From positions 38,421 through 102,420 of the IMG/VR virus record IMGVR_UViG_3300028840_002150: a stretch of 64,000 bases of DNA, one strand, 5' to 3'. The stretch is from a virus. A model generated the notes under the pieces. That model was not told the origin of the DNA. It made no database searches and saw nothing but the letters and a program-made list of their open reading frames with translations. Within the stretch, counting starts at the first letter, position 1; each line of letters starts with the position of its first letter. Shown here piece by piece: positions 32,488-41,075 of this stretch. Position numbers and translations under genes: made by a program.

Positions 32488-33792
32488 ATGGACCATCGTT
32501 GGGTAAGAACAGTTTTCGAAGACTACGTGCCGCGTGACGCATCGCCCGGCGACCGGGTTCAAGGCACGTACAAGTTCGTGGAGCGGTTCCGCGAGAAGTT
32601 GGGCCTCGGGTTCAACAAGTTCAACCGGCCGGCGTTCGTCGGCGAAGCGGAAGTGGACTACCGCCAGTTCAACCTCCGCGCATTGGCCGACACGCTGTGC
32701 CCCGGACTGCCCGAGCGGCTGTACGAGGACTACTCCCGCACCATGCGCGTCATGGAAGCGGGCGGCAATCCGGCGGCCGTCGTCCCCGGTGATATTCCGG
32801 ACGTATCGGCCTACCTGGGTTCGGTCATCGGCCTGCTGGATGCGGCCATGCTCACCGGCTACGACACGCCGGAGTTCATGATTGACGACCTGGTGCCGAC
32901 GGTTCCGGCGAAGACCCGCCAGAGTTCCTTCATCGGCTTCGGTCGGATCGGCGACAAGTCGGCCCGCCGCAACCCCGGTGAGGGTCACGAGTGGGCCCGC
33001 TTCGATGACCGCGTGGTCAAGACGCCGGAAACCCTCAATGACGCGCTGGCCGGCGCGGTGACGAAGGAAGCGGTGTTCTTCGACCAAACGAACTCTGTCC
33101 TGCAGCAGATGGAAGAGATCGGCCGCGAGCTGGCCCTCCGCAAGGAGTTGGACGGCTTCCGCGTACTCGCCGGCGTTACCGGGGCCACCGGTTACAACGG
33201 CATCTACGAGTACAACGGTACGCTCTACAACACGTACCTGACCAGCGGAAACTGGATCAACGACTTCGAAAACGAACTGAACGACTGGACCGACGTGGAT
33301 TACGTCGAGCAGCAGTTCGCCAAGATGACGGACCAGGAAACCGGCAACCGGATTTCGGTGGACTTCGACACCATCCTGGTGAGCCGCGCGAAAAAGAACA
33401 CGGCCCTGCAGATCAAAGCCGCGACGGAAATCGAAACGATTACCGCCGGCGGGCAGGAGTTGCGACGCGGAGCGAGCAAGGTCGGCTCCGCCTACAACAT
33501 CGTGTCCTCGGTCTACTGGGACCAGGTGCTTACGGACACGGCCAACGAGTACAGCAAGGGTCTCGGCCTGTCCACCGCGAACGCGGCCCAATACTGGCTG
33601 GCCGTGAAAACCACACCCAACCGCTCGGCGTTCGTCCGCACGGAAAACTTCCCCATGAAGGTCGAGCGGGCCACCGGCAACAGCATGGAGATGCTCGACA
33701 AGGGCATCGTGCTGGCCGTGTTCGCGGACCAGATGCACCGCTTCGGCGTGATGGAGCCCCGCTACGTGATTCGCTGCAAGAACGAATCCTAA
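32488..33792 (+). CDS. Major capsid protein, 434 aa
   Basis: Assigned from position after protease/scaffold and decoration genes, a length typical of HK97-fold capsids, and content: a long helical N-terminal arm region, then a domain with LAGVTGATGYNGI and a C-terminal YVIRCKN strand. The family is divergent and I recognise no exact signature. GGAGCG precedes the ATG. A 13-bp stem follows its stop codon, as often after highly expressed capsid genes. Confidence 0.75.
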   Translation: MDHRWVRTVFEDYVPRDASPGDRVQGTYKFVERFREKLGLGFNKFNRPAFVGEAEVDYRQFNLRALADTLCPGLPERLYEDYSRTMRVMEAGGNPAAVVPGDIPDVSAYLGSVIGLLDAAMLTGYDTPEFMIDDLVPTVPAKTRQSSFIGFGRIGDKSARRNPGEGHEWARFDDRVVKTPETLNDALAGAVTKEAVFFDQTNSVLQQMEEIGRELALRKELDGFRVLAGVTGATGYNGIYEYNGTLYNTYLTSGNWINDFENELNDWTDVDYVEQQFAKMTDQETGNRISVDFDTILVSRAKKNTALQIKAATEIETITAGGQELRRGASKVGSAYNIVSSVYWDQVLTDTANEYSKGLGLSTANAAQYWLAVKTTPNRSAFVRTENFPMKVERATGNSMEMLDKGIVLAVFADQMHRFGVMEPRYVIRCKNES

Positions 33793-33815
33793 GCCACCCC
33801 CGTTGTGTTGACGCA

Positions 33816-33851
33816 GGGGGCCGGTGCCACCGCCCCTGGGCACCGGCCCCC
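33816..33851 (+). terminator. Strong hairpin after the capsid gene
   Basis: A perfect 13-bp stem (33816-33828 with 33839-33851) and a 10-nt loop, but only two T residues follow. It may end transcription weakly or stabilise the capsid mRNA. The upstream CCCCC at 33796-33801 can pair alternatively with GGGGG of the left arm. Confidence 0.6.
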
Positions 33852-33898
33852 TTGCCCCCGAACATCCCGACGATTGTGACATTCCGTGGAGAAAGAGA

Positions 33899-34402
33899 AT
33901 GCCCCCAAGCAAAAGCGGTAGCAACAACAAGACACAGGCGGAATTGCCCGAGGCGATGGGTAGCGAGAAACCCGCCGACAAATCCGTCAGCGCCGAGGAC
34001 GCGAAAGACGCGGCCAGCCTCGAACAGCGGTTTGCGGACCTGCAGACCAAGTTCGACGAGCTGTCCCGCGGCTTCATGACCCTGATGGCACTGGGCGGGC
34101 GCGGCAACGAATCCCTGGACGAAACGATCCGCGCCAAGCAACAGCGAGACAAGGCCCGCCTCGAGCGAAAGCTGAGGGCCGAAGAAGACCGGCAGGCGGA
34201 AGAACAGATGGCCCTGGAGGACGGCCCGCTGAAGTTCCTCTGTTGGCTCGGCGACGGTGAACGCGGCAAGCGGACCGCCAAAGTTGTAGGCGCGATTGAC
34301 GACACCCACGCCAAGGCCAAGTACCGCAAGGCGATGGGGATTGTCACCACCGCGCAGCGCGAAAATGCCGTGCCGGTCGATGACGAAACGGTGGCGGCCT
34401 AA
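33899..34402 (+). CDS. Hypothetical head-tail region protein, 167 aa
   Basis: GGAGAAAGAG precedes ATG 33899. A disordered polar N-terminus (1-45), a long charged helix (50-120, RLERKLRAEEDRQAEE) and a small C-terminal domain. No family recognised; adjacent to the capsid gene. Confidence 0.7.
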   Translation: MPPSKSGSNNKTQAELPEAMGSEKPADKSVSAEDAKDAASLEQRFADLQTKFDELSRGFMTLMALGGRGNESLDETIRAKQQRDKARLERKLRAEEDRQAEEQMALEDGPLKFLCWLGDGERGKRTAKVVGAIDDTHAKAKYRKAMGIVTTAQRENAVPVDDETVAA

Positions 34403-34432
34403 CCGGGCTGCGACGCTGGAGACTTTCCGCCC

Positions 34433-34672
34433 ATGGCCTACACCCAAGCCGAACGGTTGGCGCTGCTGAATACGCGGATCGACACGATCCACGACGAACT
34501 GGCGGAGTTGACCAAAAGCACCATCGGCGGAAAGCCCAACACAACCGGCGGCGCAGAAGGCATCGATCACGTCGGGCACCGCAAGGCGTTGCTGGACGAA
34601 TTGGACCGACTGCTTGCCACCAAACGCAAGCTGGAATTGGAATTGGCGGGGCCGTGGATTCGTCCGTCCTGA
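34433..34672 (+). CDS. Small gpW-like or connector-associated protein, 79 aa
   Basis: The first half forms a helix (LLNTRIDTIHDELAEL), then a glycine-rich turn, then a helix (HRKALLDELDRLLATKRKLELEL). Small alpha-helical proteins of this layout occur after capsid genes in many phages (gpW-like), but the assignment is tentative. Confidence 0.6.
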   Translation: MAYTQAERLALLNTRIDTIHDELAELTKSTIGGKPNTTGGAEGIDHVGHRKALLDELDRLLATKRKLELELAGPWIRPS

Positions 34673-34708
34673 CGGCGCGGCGTCCCGCTTATCCGGAGAC
34701 CGTGCGAT

Positions 34709-34900
34709 ATGGACGACAGGAAATTACTGGGGCTGGCGGCGGTAATCGTCTCCGTCGCCGCGCTGCTGATGGCCGCGACTCCGCTGGTCCAGGAAGTACG
34801 CGAGATCCGGGAGAAGGAACGCTTGGACCAAAAGTCCGAGCGCGTCATGGATCTGGCGGAACAGTTTCTCAATCGGCTACTGAGCGGAGACAAGCAATGA
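34709..34900 (+). CDS. Single-pass membrane protein, 63 aa
   Basis: A transmembrane helix at about residues 7-27 (LGLAAVIVSVAALLMAATPL) and a charged coiled-coil-like tail. First of about a dozen membrane or exported proteins in the 34.7-39.4 kb island. ATGA overlap with the cysteine peptidase gene suggests co-translation. Confidence 0.75.
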   Translation: MDDRKLLGLAAVIVSVAALLMAATPLVQEVREIREKERLDQKSERVMDLAEQFLNRLLSGDKQ

Positions 34901-35520
34901 ACCGGACCCGCACCGTTGTGTTTATCGGGCTGTTGGCGATTGCCGGCGCGTTCCTCTGTTGGATTGAACAGCCGTCGCCGAACGGCCCGCCTATCGACAG
35001 CGATGTCGTTGCCAAGCTGGGCCTGCAAAACGGCGGACCCTACGCCTGCAACATCGCGTTGGATTTGCCGCCGGAATTCCGGCAGCGCAACTGGGGCGGC
35101 GGTTCCTGCGTTCATGCTTCGACGGTCAACCTGCTGCGATGGATGGGGTTGTTTGATTTGGCGGATTGGTGGCGCAACCAGTACAGCGGCGGTGAGTACA
35201 GTGACCGCCTTGTAAAGCGGATGGAAGCCGCCGGCCTGCAATACGCCTACACCACCGAAAGCGATTTCGGCTTTTTGGAGTGGGCCTGCCGCACGGGCCG
35301 CGGCGCGGGCATTTTCTACAAGCCCCGCCACGCCATCAACTGCGTTGGCATGGATTCGCAGTACGTTTATTTACTCGACAACAACGCCACGAATTACCCG
35401 GAACAGCGCGGCACCTACGAGCGAGTTCCGATCGATACGTTCAAGTCACGTTGGCGCGGATACGGGGGCTTCGCCTGGTCGCTTGTCTACATGCCCCCGG
35501 CTCCGGTTCCTCATCAATGA
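34897..35520 (+). CDS. C39-like cysteine peptidase with N-terminal signal anchor, 207 aa
   Basis: The N-terminal hydrophobic segment (about residues 6-22) predicts export or anchoring. The papain-like signature is complete: GGGSCVHASTVNLLRW gives the catalytic Cys (about residue 72), RHAINCVGMD the His (about 145), and YLLDNN a likely Asn/Asp (about 157). C39-like peptidases cleave peptides or cross-links; as a membrane-anchored phage enzyme it could act on host peptidoglycan peptides or envelope proteins. GGAG precedes the start. Confidence 0.78.
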   Translation: MNRTRTVVFIGLLAIAGAFLCWIEQPSPNGPPIDSDVVAKLGLQNGGPYACNIALDLPPEFRQRNWGGGSCVHASTVNLLRWMGLFDLADWWRNQYSGGEYSDRLVKRMEAAGLQYAYTTESDFGFLEWACRTGRGAGIFYKPRHAINCVGMDSQYVYLLDNNATNYPEQRGTYERVPIDTFKSRWRGYGGFAWSLVYMPPAPVPHQ

Positions 35521-35531
35521 AAGGGCGGAAT

Positions 35532-36254
35532 ATGAAAGACAAGTTGTTGATTGTGGCGATTTTTCTCGGCTTCGCCGTGACGGGCGGGCTGTACCTGTAC
35601 GAGCAGGAAACCGCGAAGGACTGCCCGGACGGCGACTGCGAAACGCTGGTCGAGCCGCGCGGCTCCGGCGGTGCGATTTACCGCGAACCCGCCATCGAAG
35701 ACCGCGTGGTTGACCTGCCGGAAGACGGCCAGCAATGGCGGTCCATTTTCGTCTGGAGTTCAATGGACGCAGAGGATGAAGCCAGCCGCAATTTGTGGAG
35801 CATATTCTCCACGGATCCGGCGCTCAAGTCACTACTCTCGCAGACGAAGCCTTACCACCTGACCCCGGACCATGCGCTATGGAAATCCCGGTACGAGCCG
35901 AAGATGGGCACGCAGTATCCGCAGTATTGGCTGTGCCAACCGGATCCCAGCGGACCTACCGGCGCCAAGGCTGTTTTCGTCACGTATGGCGATGACTGCG
36001 CAAAATGGGAACCCGGTCAACTGGCGAAGAAAATTCAGGATTGCATCGACGGCCGTTGTCCGCGACCGCGCCCCCGCCCGGAGCCTACCCCGGAACCGGA
36101 TCAACCGGACGGCGTGATCCCCAAGGTGCCGATCGACGAGCCAATCCCGGACCAACCGGACGGCCCGAACGAAGTTCCCGCCTGGGTGTACCTGTTGGCA
36201 TTGGGCCTGTCAGTCGGCGCCGGTGCGCTCCTGATGGCCAAACGCAGCCCCTAG
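35532..36254 (+). CDS. Bitopic membrane protein with Pro-rich stalk, 240 aa
   Basis: Transmembrane segments at both ends (about 5-22 and 213-234). Between them are an exported domain (about 45-170, four cysteines, perhaps disulfide-bonded) and a proline-rich stalk (RCPRPRPRPEPTPEPDQPDG, about 175-194). The two-anchor layout with an exported stalk recalls unimolecular spanins, though it lacks a lipobox. No sequence family recognised. Confidence 0.7.
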   Translation: MKDKLLIVAIFLGFAVTGGLYLYEQETAKDCPDGDCETLVEPRGSGGAIYREPAIEDRVVDLPEDGQQWRSIFVWSSMDAEDEASRNLWSIFSTDPALKSLLSQTKPYHLTPDHALWKSRYEPKMGTQYPQYWLCQPDPSGPTGAKAVFVTYGDDCAKWEPGQLAKKIQDCIDGRCPRPRPRPEPTPEPDQPDGVIPKVPIDEPIPDQPDGPNEVPAWVYLLALGLSVGAGALLMAKRSP

Positions 36255-36287
36255 TCTCACACTTCTTTTTCGTCGGAGAAACAAATC

Positions 36288-36734
36288 ATGTTACTCGCAG
36301 AGTTCAGCTTCACGAGCCCGTATTTCGTCATCTTCCTGTTGTGCGCCTTGGGACTGGCTCTGGGGGCGCTGTACTTCCGCGCCGGTGAGCGGGTGGAGGA
36401 CATCAAGCGGGAGCTGATCGACTTCATGCAGTGGTTGCAAAGCGAGGGCTTCGAACACTGTCCGGAGCTGGTCAAGGACATCATCGTCAGCGATGCCTCG
36501 GGAGCCTTCAAGCGGTTGATGCAATGGATGAAGTCGATCAAAGACCCCGTGGTACGCAAGACGATCCTCTTGGAGTTCCTCAAAAAGCAACTCGTCAAGC
36601 GACTAGCCGAGGAAGAAAGCCGGGCGGCGATCTACAAAGTCATCAAGGAACACGAGGTTCAGGAGAACGCCCGCCGCCAGGCCGTGCTGGACGAGGAAGC
36701 CGCGAAGAAAGCTCCGAAGCCGATTGGATCCTGA
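36288..36734 (+). CDS. Membrane-anchored helical protein, 148 aa
   Basis: A transmembrane helix at about residues 10-30 (SPYFVIFLLCALGLALGALY), then about 110 residues of charged cytoplasmic or periplasmic helix ending in a lysine/alanine tail. Could be a scaffold of the membrane module. No family recognised. Confidence 0.72.
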   Translation: MLLAEFSFTSPYFVIFLLCALGLALGALYFRAGERVEDIKRELIDFMQWLQSEGFEHCPELVKDIIVSDASGAFKRLMQWMKSIKDPVVRKTILLEFLKKQLVKRLAEEESRAAIYKVIKEHEVQENARRQAVLDEEAAKKAPKPIGS

Positions 36735-36735
36735 C

Positions 36736-37083
36736 ATGTTCCGCGCGTGGGTCTGGATGAAGACGTTGGCGCTGGCCGCCGCGGGCTGTTGGCTCGCGGC
36801 GTTTGCCGTTGCGGTCGCGGTGTATTTGGAGCCCGGCCGCGAACCTGCTGCGCCGGAGTTAACGCAACCGCTCCCTGATTGCCAATCGGGACTGCCAACG
36901 GTCGCCGAAGCCCGGACGTACCATGACGGAGTTCGTGTGCCGCCCGGTGCCCACCTGTCGCCGCCGCGGCCTTGCGTTCGTCCCGTCTATGTTCGCCCGC
37001 ATTGTCAAGGCTGGTGGACTCGCGGTCCGGTTCGCCGCGTGTTGTCCTGGCCGTTTCGAATACTGTGTTGGAGGTACGGATAA
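36736..37083 (+). CDS. Membrane/exported protein, 115 aa
   Basis: A signal anchor at about residues 8-30 (LALAAAGCWLAAFAVAVAVY), then a cysteine- and proline-rich exported region. A Cys near residue 18 inside the hydrophobic core does not form a good lipobox. Weak Shine-Dalgarno; 1 bp after the preceding stop. Confidence 0.65.
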   Translation: MFRAWVWMKTLALAAAGCWLAAFAVAVAVYLEPGREPAAPELTQPLPDCQSGLPTVAEARTYHDGVRVPPGAHLSPPRPCVRPVYVRPHCQGWWTRGPVRRVLSWPFRILCWRYG

Positions 37084-37442
37084 TGATTGAGCGTAGAAAC
37101 CTGCTCGGCGTGGCGACGGTGTGCTCCTGGGTGATGGCGGTGATGATGCTCGCCAGCCTGAACGCCCCGGCGCAACAGTCTGCCGATGCGGACCATGCCC
37201 CGGACCTGTCGCGGATTGTGCTGCCCGTGGACGGACCCGACGTGCATGTCACCCCGCCGCCCACGTATCGGTACGAAACGCGGGTTCGTTACGAGCGTCG
37301 CATTTGCTACCGCTGGGGACCCCTGCGACTTGTCAAGTGGCGATGCGTTCGCACGGTTCCGGTGCGGTACAAAGTGAAGGTGTACGAAATCAACGGCGAG
37401 GTGGCCGCCGTGTGTCCAGTGGACTATAGGGGGTTAGCTTAA
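37083..37442 (+). CDS. Exported protein, 119 aa
   Basis: An N-terminal signal peptide (LGVATVCSWVMAVMMLASLN, then APAQQ as a likely cleavage site) and a basic beta-rich mature part with YRYETRVRYERRICYRW. TAATG overlap with the preceding gene. No family recognised. Confidence 0.7.
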   Translation: MIERRNLLGVATVCSWVMAVMMLASLNAPAQQSADADHAPDLSRIVLPVDGPDVHVTPPPTYRYETRVRYERRICYRWGPLRLVKWRCVRTVPVRYKVKVYEINGEVAAVCPVDYRGLA

Positions 37443-37660
37443 TGAGCGGGAAGCAAGAGTCTTCGGATAGCGGGTTCGCCGGTTTGATGCTTGGCCTATT
37501 CCTTGGCGCAATGCTCGTATTCGTGGTGACCCTGCACGGCGAGATCGGTGACGCCAAGACGGAAGCGTATCTGCTCGAGCAACGGGTGGAACGGATCGAA
37601 GACGCGGTGGAACACAACGCGGCCTTAATTGAAAGGCGCCTAGGAGGTTTGGGAAGATGA
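37442..37660 (+). CDS. Single-pass membrane protein with coiled coil, 72 aa
   Basis: A transmembrane helix at about residues 12-32 (AGLMLGLFLGAMLVFVVTL), then a coiled coil (LEQRVERIEDAVEHNAALIE). Start overlaps the preceding stop. Confidence 0.72.
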   Translation: MSGKQESSDSGFAGLMLGLFLGAMLVFVVTLHGEIGDAKTEAYLLEQRVERIEDAVEHNAALIERRLGGLGR

Positions 37661-37803
37661 ACGACGAGCAATACTACGAACTCCGTGAGCGGTTGGTCAA
37701 AGTCGAGTCAACCGTTGCCTGGATGAAGTGGGCTTGGATGAGCCTTGGCGGCGCCACGGCCGTTGCGATTGTCACAGCGGTTGCAGGAGCGATTGCCGGA
37801 TGA
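37657..37803 (+). CDS. Membrane microprotein, 48 aa
   Basis: Begins MNDEQYYELRERLVKVESTV, then a hydrophobic helix (residues about 26-48, WMSLGGATAVAIVTAVAGAI). TAGGAGG precedes ATG 37657; ATGA overlaps join it to both neighbours. This charged-helix plus C-terminal membrane anchor layout resembles small phage holin-associated proteins. Confidence 0.65.
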   Translation: MNDEQYYELRERLVKVESTVAWMKWAWMSLGGATAVAIVTAVAGAIAG

Positions 37804-38048
37804 GCAAGACCGCCGCGAGTAACTCGACATGGCAAGCAACACAGAGGATTCTTTGCCTTGCGTGCTGGCTCGCGTTGCTTACGTTTTTATTGTTCGGCGC
37901 AACGATCATGTGGGCGCTAGGTGCTCCGTACAATCAGGCGATAGGCTACCTGTGGATCGTAAACGAGTTTTTCCGCGTTTTCTGTGGATTGCTCGTGTTT
38001 GTCTGGTGCGTTGGTCTTCTGGGCGCGTGGACTGCCAGCCTTAGATGA
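37800..38048 (+). CDS. Two-helix membrane protein, 82 aa, holin-like
   Basis: Two transmembrane helices (about residues 17-39 and 55-78) separated by a short loop, with few charges. Size and topology are those of class II holins; no family match. It sits two genes before the papain-fold hydrolase gene. Confidence 0.65.
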   Translation: MSKTAASNSTWQATQRILCLACWLALLTFLLFGATIMWALGAPYNQAIGYLWIVNEFFRVFCGLLVFVWCVGLLGAWTASLR

Positions 38049-38064
38049 TTTGGAAGTAAAGCGA

Positions 38065-38502
38065 ATGCTCTGGCTTTTGCTTGCATTGTCGATCGTTCCG
38101 CAGCAACCCGTAATCCGGGACCGCGTGGATGTGATCGAGGTGAATCACTTCTACGACGAGGCAGGTAGGCATGTCTTCGATCAAGCCATTTTTTGGGATT
38201 GGTCCCCTCGTCGACGCCGCTACGAGGCAAGAGCGTTTCGGTTGTTGAAGCATCCATCCCAGGAGCCTGTGCGAGTAGCGTTTGGGCAGTACGTCTCAAT
38301 ATGGGAGGACGGGGGTGGATTAAGGCGTGTTTGCGCGCCGTCCAGGCGTGAAACCTGGACGCAATACGATCCAGAGCTGCGAAACCGTGCATATTTACCC
38401 AAAGACATGCGACGCGGCTTGACTCGAATTGTTCCGCGAATCGGCAAGCAGGGGCATGAAGTGTTTTGGCATCCGATTGCAGACGTGGAGGTGGTCCGCT
38501 GA
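38065..38502 (+). CDS. Exported protein, 145 aa
   Basis: The start at 38065 gives a short signal peptide (MLWLLLALSIV) followed by PQQPVIRDRVDVIEVNHFYD. The mature part has RRETWTQYDPELRNRAYLPK. I have a recollection, not checked, of similar proteins in Planctomycetes genomes and phages. Function unknown. The stop overlaps the next start. Confidence 0.65.
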   Translation: MLWLLLALSIVPQQPVIRDRVDVIEVNHFYDEAGRHVFDQAIFWDWSPRRRRYEARAFRLLKHPSQEPVRVAFGQYVSIWEDGGGLRRVCAPSRRETWTQYDPELRNRAYLPKDMRRGLTRIVPRIGKQGHEVFWHPIADVEVVR

Positions 38503-39122
38503 TGCCGAAACTCGACCCCGACAACCCGAGACTCCGCACCTTCGAGCAGATCGAACCCGAACTGCGCGAGGGTGACGTGATGCTTTACCGAACCAAGCGG
38601 ATGTTCGGGATCGGCGGGTTGATACGGCGGGCCACGGGCGGGATTCATTCGCATGCGGAAATGCTTTGCCTAATCCGCGGTCGCTGGCATACATGCGGCA
38701 TGGTAGAGGGGACTGGGTTTTCCTCCGAACCGCTCGACGAATACGCGCGAAAGTATCCCGGCAAGATCGACCTGTTCCATCCGGCCCCGCATCTCCGCGT
38801 GAACGGGGACGAGTTCTGGTATGACGGCTGCGATGCGGCGGAATACATGCGGGGGCTGCGTGGTTGGAAGTACGGGTGGCGAGGTATCTGGAAGCTGGTC
38901 CTGATGAAGGCACCGGGGCTGTGGTTTTTCGTGGGCTGGGATACGGCGGACGACCCGAAAGAAGACGGCGCGGCGGCATTTTGCAGTCATGCGGTTTCGG
39001 CGGCGATGATGGCGGGCGGCGTGGACCCCGTTCCTAATTGTCCAAATAACCGCGTCACCCCGCACATGCTGTTTACCTCGTTGGCCATTGGCCATGGCTA
39101 CTACGGAACCCTCACCGCCTAA
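38502..39122 (+). CDS. YiiX/NlpC-P60-like papain-fold hydrolase, 206 aa
   Basis: Permuted papain-fold features: an N-terminal EGDVMLYR strand, GGIHSHAEM giving the His (about residue 49), and AFCSHAVSAAMMAGGVDP giving the Cys (about residue 163), then NNRVTPHML. YiiX-like NlpC/P60 enzymes cleave amide bonds in peptidoglycan or related substrates. No signal peptide is seen, consistent with a holin-dependent endolysin. It is the strongest endolysin candidate in the window. Confidence 0.75.
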   Translation: MPKLDPDNPRLRTFEQIEPELREGDVMLYRTKRMFGIGGLIRRATGGIHSHAEMLCLIRGRWHTCGMVEGTGFSSEPLDEYARKYPGKIDLFHPAPHLRVNGDEFWYDGCDAAEYMRGLRGWKYGWRGIWKLVLMKAPGLWFFVGWDTADDPKEDGAAAFCSHAVSAAMMAGGVDPVPNCPNNRVTPHMLFTSLAIGHGYYGTLTA

Positions 39123-39144
39123 CAGCTAGAAAGCCCCGCCCACG

Positions 39145-39435
39145 ATGAGCCCCCAACCACGCACGGCGCAAGGAAACGGCAACGGGAATGGAGTCTGGAA
39201 AACGGCTACCGTGACACTGGCTTCGGTGATTGTCACGATGCTACTGGCTGCCGGATGGGTTCGCCCGTCCGACTCACACATCCAAGGAGTAGCCGACCGC
39301 GCGATTGAACCGATGCGAGTCAAGGTCGACTCCCAGGAAAAACGGATCGACCTACTGAACGCCAAGATTGACCGACTGATTGACCAGAACGCTCAAATCC
39401 TCGCAAGTGTCGAGGGTCTGAAGTCCCGCCCATAA
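39145..39435 (+). CDS. Membrane-anchored coiled-coil protein, 96 aa
   Basis: A polar, Gly/Asn-rich N-terminus, a transmembrane helix (about 18-38, VWKTATVTLASVIVTMLLAA) and a coiled coil (about 58-92). It closes the membrane-protein island; i-spanin-like in layout, but this is only an analogy. Confidence 0.68.
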   Translation: MSPQPRTAQGNGNGNGVWKTATVTLASVIVTMLLAAGWVRPSDSHIQGVADRAIEPMRVKVDSQEKRIDLLNAKIDRLIDQNAQILASVEGLKSRP

Positions 39436-39463
39436 CCACACTCTCAGTGAAGAAAGGCAACAG

Positions 39464-39670
39464 ATGGACCCCACAACCCAAGTCAATGTCACGGCGCTAC
39501 AGCCGTGTGAATTGGACGAGTCGGCCGAATGGATGGTGCAACCGGAATTTGATGACGCGAGTGCGCCGCTACCCAGCGGGCCGTTTGATTTGCGAACGGC
39601 CCGTGCCGCCGCTGTCGCGTTGCTTGGACGAACCAATTGCTTGCGGGCCACTTTGGTCCCGGTTGAATAG
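39464..39670 (+). CDS. Hypothetical protein, 68 aa
   Basis: GAAAGG precedes the ATG. Acidic first half, then a short alanine-rich helix. No family recognised. First gene of the connector/tail block. Confidence 0.7.
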   Translation: MDPTTQVNVTALQPCELDESAEWMVQPEFDDASAPLPSGPFDLRTARAAAVALLGRTNCLRATLVPVE

Positions 39671-39681
39671 GAGACCGCTTG

Positions 39682-39990
39682 ATGACGATTACCGATGTTC
39701 AACTCGCGGGGCTTCTGCAGGGAACGGAACTCGACGCCCAAATCGTCGGCGCTGCCGCGATGGTAGCGGAAGCCGTCCGGCAAGAAGACCCGGAAACAAC
39801 CGACAACTACTCGCTCCGCCAGAAATGGGCAGCGAGCGTTTTGAAAAACCCGAACGCGTTGGCCTCGCAATTGCGTGGCGTGGTCTACACCCGCTACGCG
39901 GACATCTGCGAGCCCGCCGGCCTTACCGTCACGGACCAGCAGGTTCGCACGGCGATTGCCGATGCGGTCACTACCCTTGCCACGGGATAA
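39682..39990 (+). CDS. Hypothetical helical virion protein, 102 aa
   Basis: ATG 39682 follows GGAGACC; the TTG just before it is not needed. Alanine/valine-rich helices with a mid KWAASVLKNP segment. Perhaps head-tail adaptor-like by position. No family recognised. Confidence 0.7.
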   Translation: MTITDVQLAGLLQGTELDAQIVGAAAMVAEAVRQEDPETTDNYSLRQKWAASVLKNPNALASQLRGVVYTRYADICEPAGLTVTDQQVRTAIADAVTTLATG

Positions 39991-39994
39991 CGCA

Positions 39995-40474
39995 ATGACC
40001 CCCTGGACCCCGGAAAACTACGACGCCCTGTATGCCTGGATGTTGGCGCAGGGCGGGTTGGCCGATCTATCAGACCATGCCGTGGCCGACGCCTACAACG
40101 CGGCGGACCAACCGACAAAACGCCCCGTCGATCCGGCAGCGGTCAAGCAACTGGCACTCCGCCAAGGCAAATGGCTGTCGCTGGTCAAGGCGGCCAAACT
40201 CGACACGGAAACCGGCGCTGCCGCCGCGCTGGCGATGGAGTTCATTAACGATGCCCGCTACACCGAGTTGGACTTGGAAAACGGCGACGTGAAAACCATG
40301 TTTCGAGCGCTGGTTAGCGGCGAGGTGATTGACGAAACCTTTGCTGCCGAAATCGAGGGCATGGCCGATGCTTGGATCAGCCAGCGACAGGTTGACGGAG
40401 CACCCCGTCCCGCAAACCACGGGGATGTGCATTGGGTGCGAACCCGCATGATGACGGAGGAAGCCGATGGCTGA
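39995..40474 (+). CDS. Hypothetical virion-region protein, 159 aa
   Basis: Helical and acidic, with AVKQLALRQGKWLSLVKAAK near residue 50. Four bp after the preceding stop; its end overlaps the next gene by 8 bp. No family recognised. Confidence 0.72.
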   Translation: MTPWTPENYDALYAWMLAQGGLADLSDHAVADAYNAADQPTKRPVDPAAVKQLALRQGKWLSLVKAAKLDTETGAAAALAMEFINDARYTELDLENGDVKTMFRALVSGEVIDETFAAEIEGMADAWISQRQVDGAPRPANHGDVHWVRTRMMTEEADG

Positions 40475-41072
40475 CTATACGCAAAGCGAGGAAACATTCC
40501 TCAGCCAACAGGCAATCACGCACCCGGCCAATGTAGTCGGCTCGGCGCAAAACGTGGCGGGTTACCTGGACGGGATTGTCAACGTCTGGCTGGCCAAGAC
40601 CGAAACCACGGCCAACGCGACCGGATTAGCGGTCAAGGTCCAGGGGTGCGCCGAAGCGAGCGGTGATAATTGGCAGGACATCTACGAGTTCACCGGAACC
40701 ACCGACGCGGCCGAAACCGAGGAACTGTCCGACGCAGCGGGGGAGGCGGCCGGAACGTCCGTGCTTGCCGTAGCGTCAACGTCCAACCTTGCCGTAGGTG
40801 ATCTCATCTACGTCCAGGATGACGACAATTTGGCGCAGTCTGAGTTCCACGAAATCGCCTCGGTTGTCACGAATACCAGTGTTACCGTCGTTGACGATTT
40901 GACCTACGACAAGGTGCAAAACGATACCATCTTCGACCATGTGGAAAGATTCAGCGTGTACGTCAACTGCTCCGGCTGGAAGCGGCTCCGCGTGGTCGTG
41001 ATTCACCAATCCGCCACCGGAAGCAATATGGTCGTCAAGTCGTCCGGCACGTTTGCATCCGCCCTTGAGTAG
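40467..41072 (+). CDS. Beta-rich virion protein, 201 aa
   Basis: Beta-rich with many Thr/Ser/Val and a segment SNLAVGDLIYVQDDDN (about residue 111) typical of phage structural proteins. The C-terminal half ends in VVVIHQSATGSNMVVKSSGT. GAGGA precedes the start. Probably head- or neck-exposed; no family recognised. Confidence 0.7.
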   Translation: MADYTQSEETFLSQQAITHPANVVGSAQNVAGYLDGIVNVWLAKTETTANATGLAVKVQGCAEASGDNWQDIYEFTGTTDAAETEELSDAAGEAAGTSVLAVASTSNLAVGDLIYVQDDDNLAQSEFHEIASVVTNTSVTVVDDLTYDKVQNDTIFDHVERFSVYVNCSGWKRLRVVVIHQSATGSNMVVKSSGTFASALE

Positions 41073-41075
41073 CCC

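Noticed and set aside
32473-34350. 625-codon open frame on the minus strand
   Set aside because: Mirror of the major capsid gene and its neighbour; codon-bias shadow without recognisable domains.
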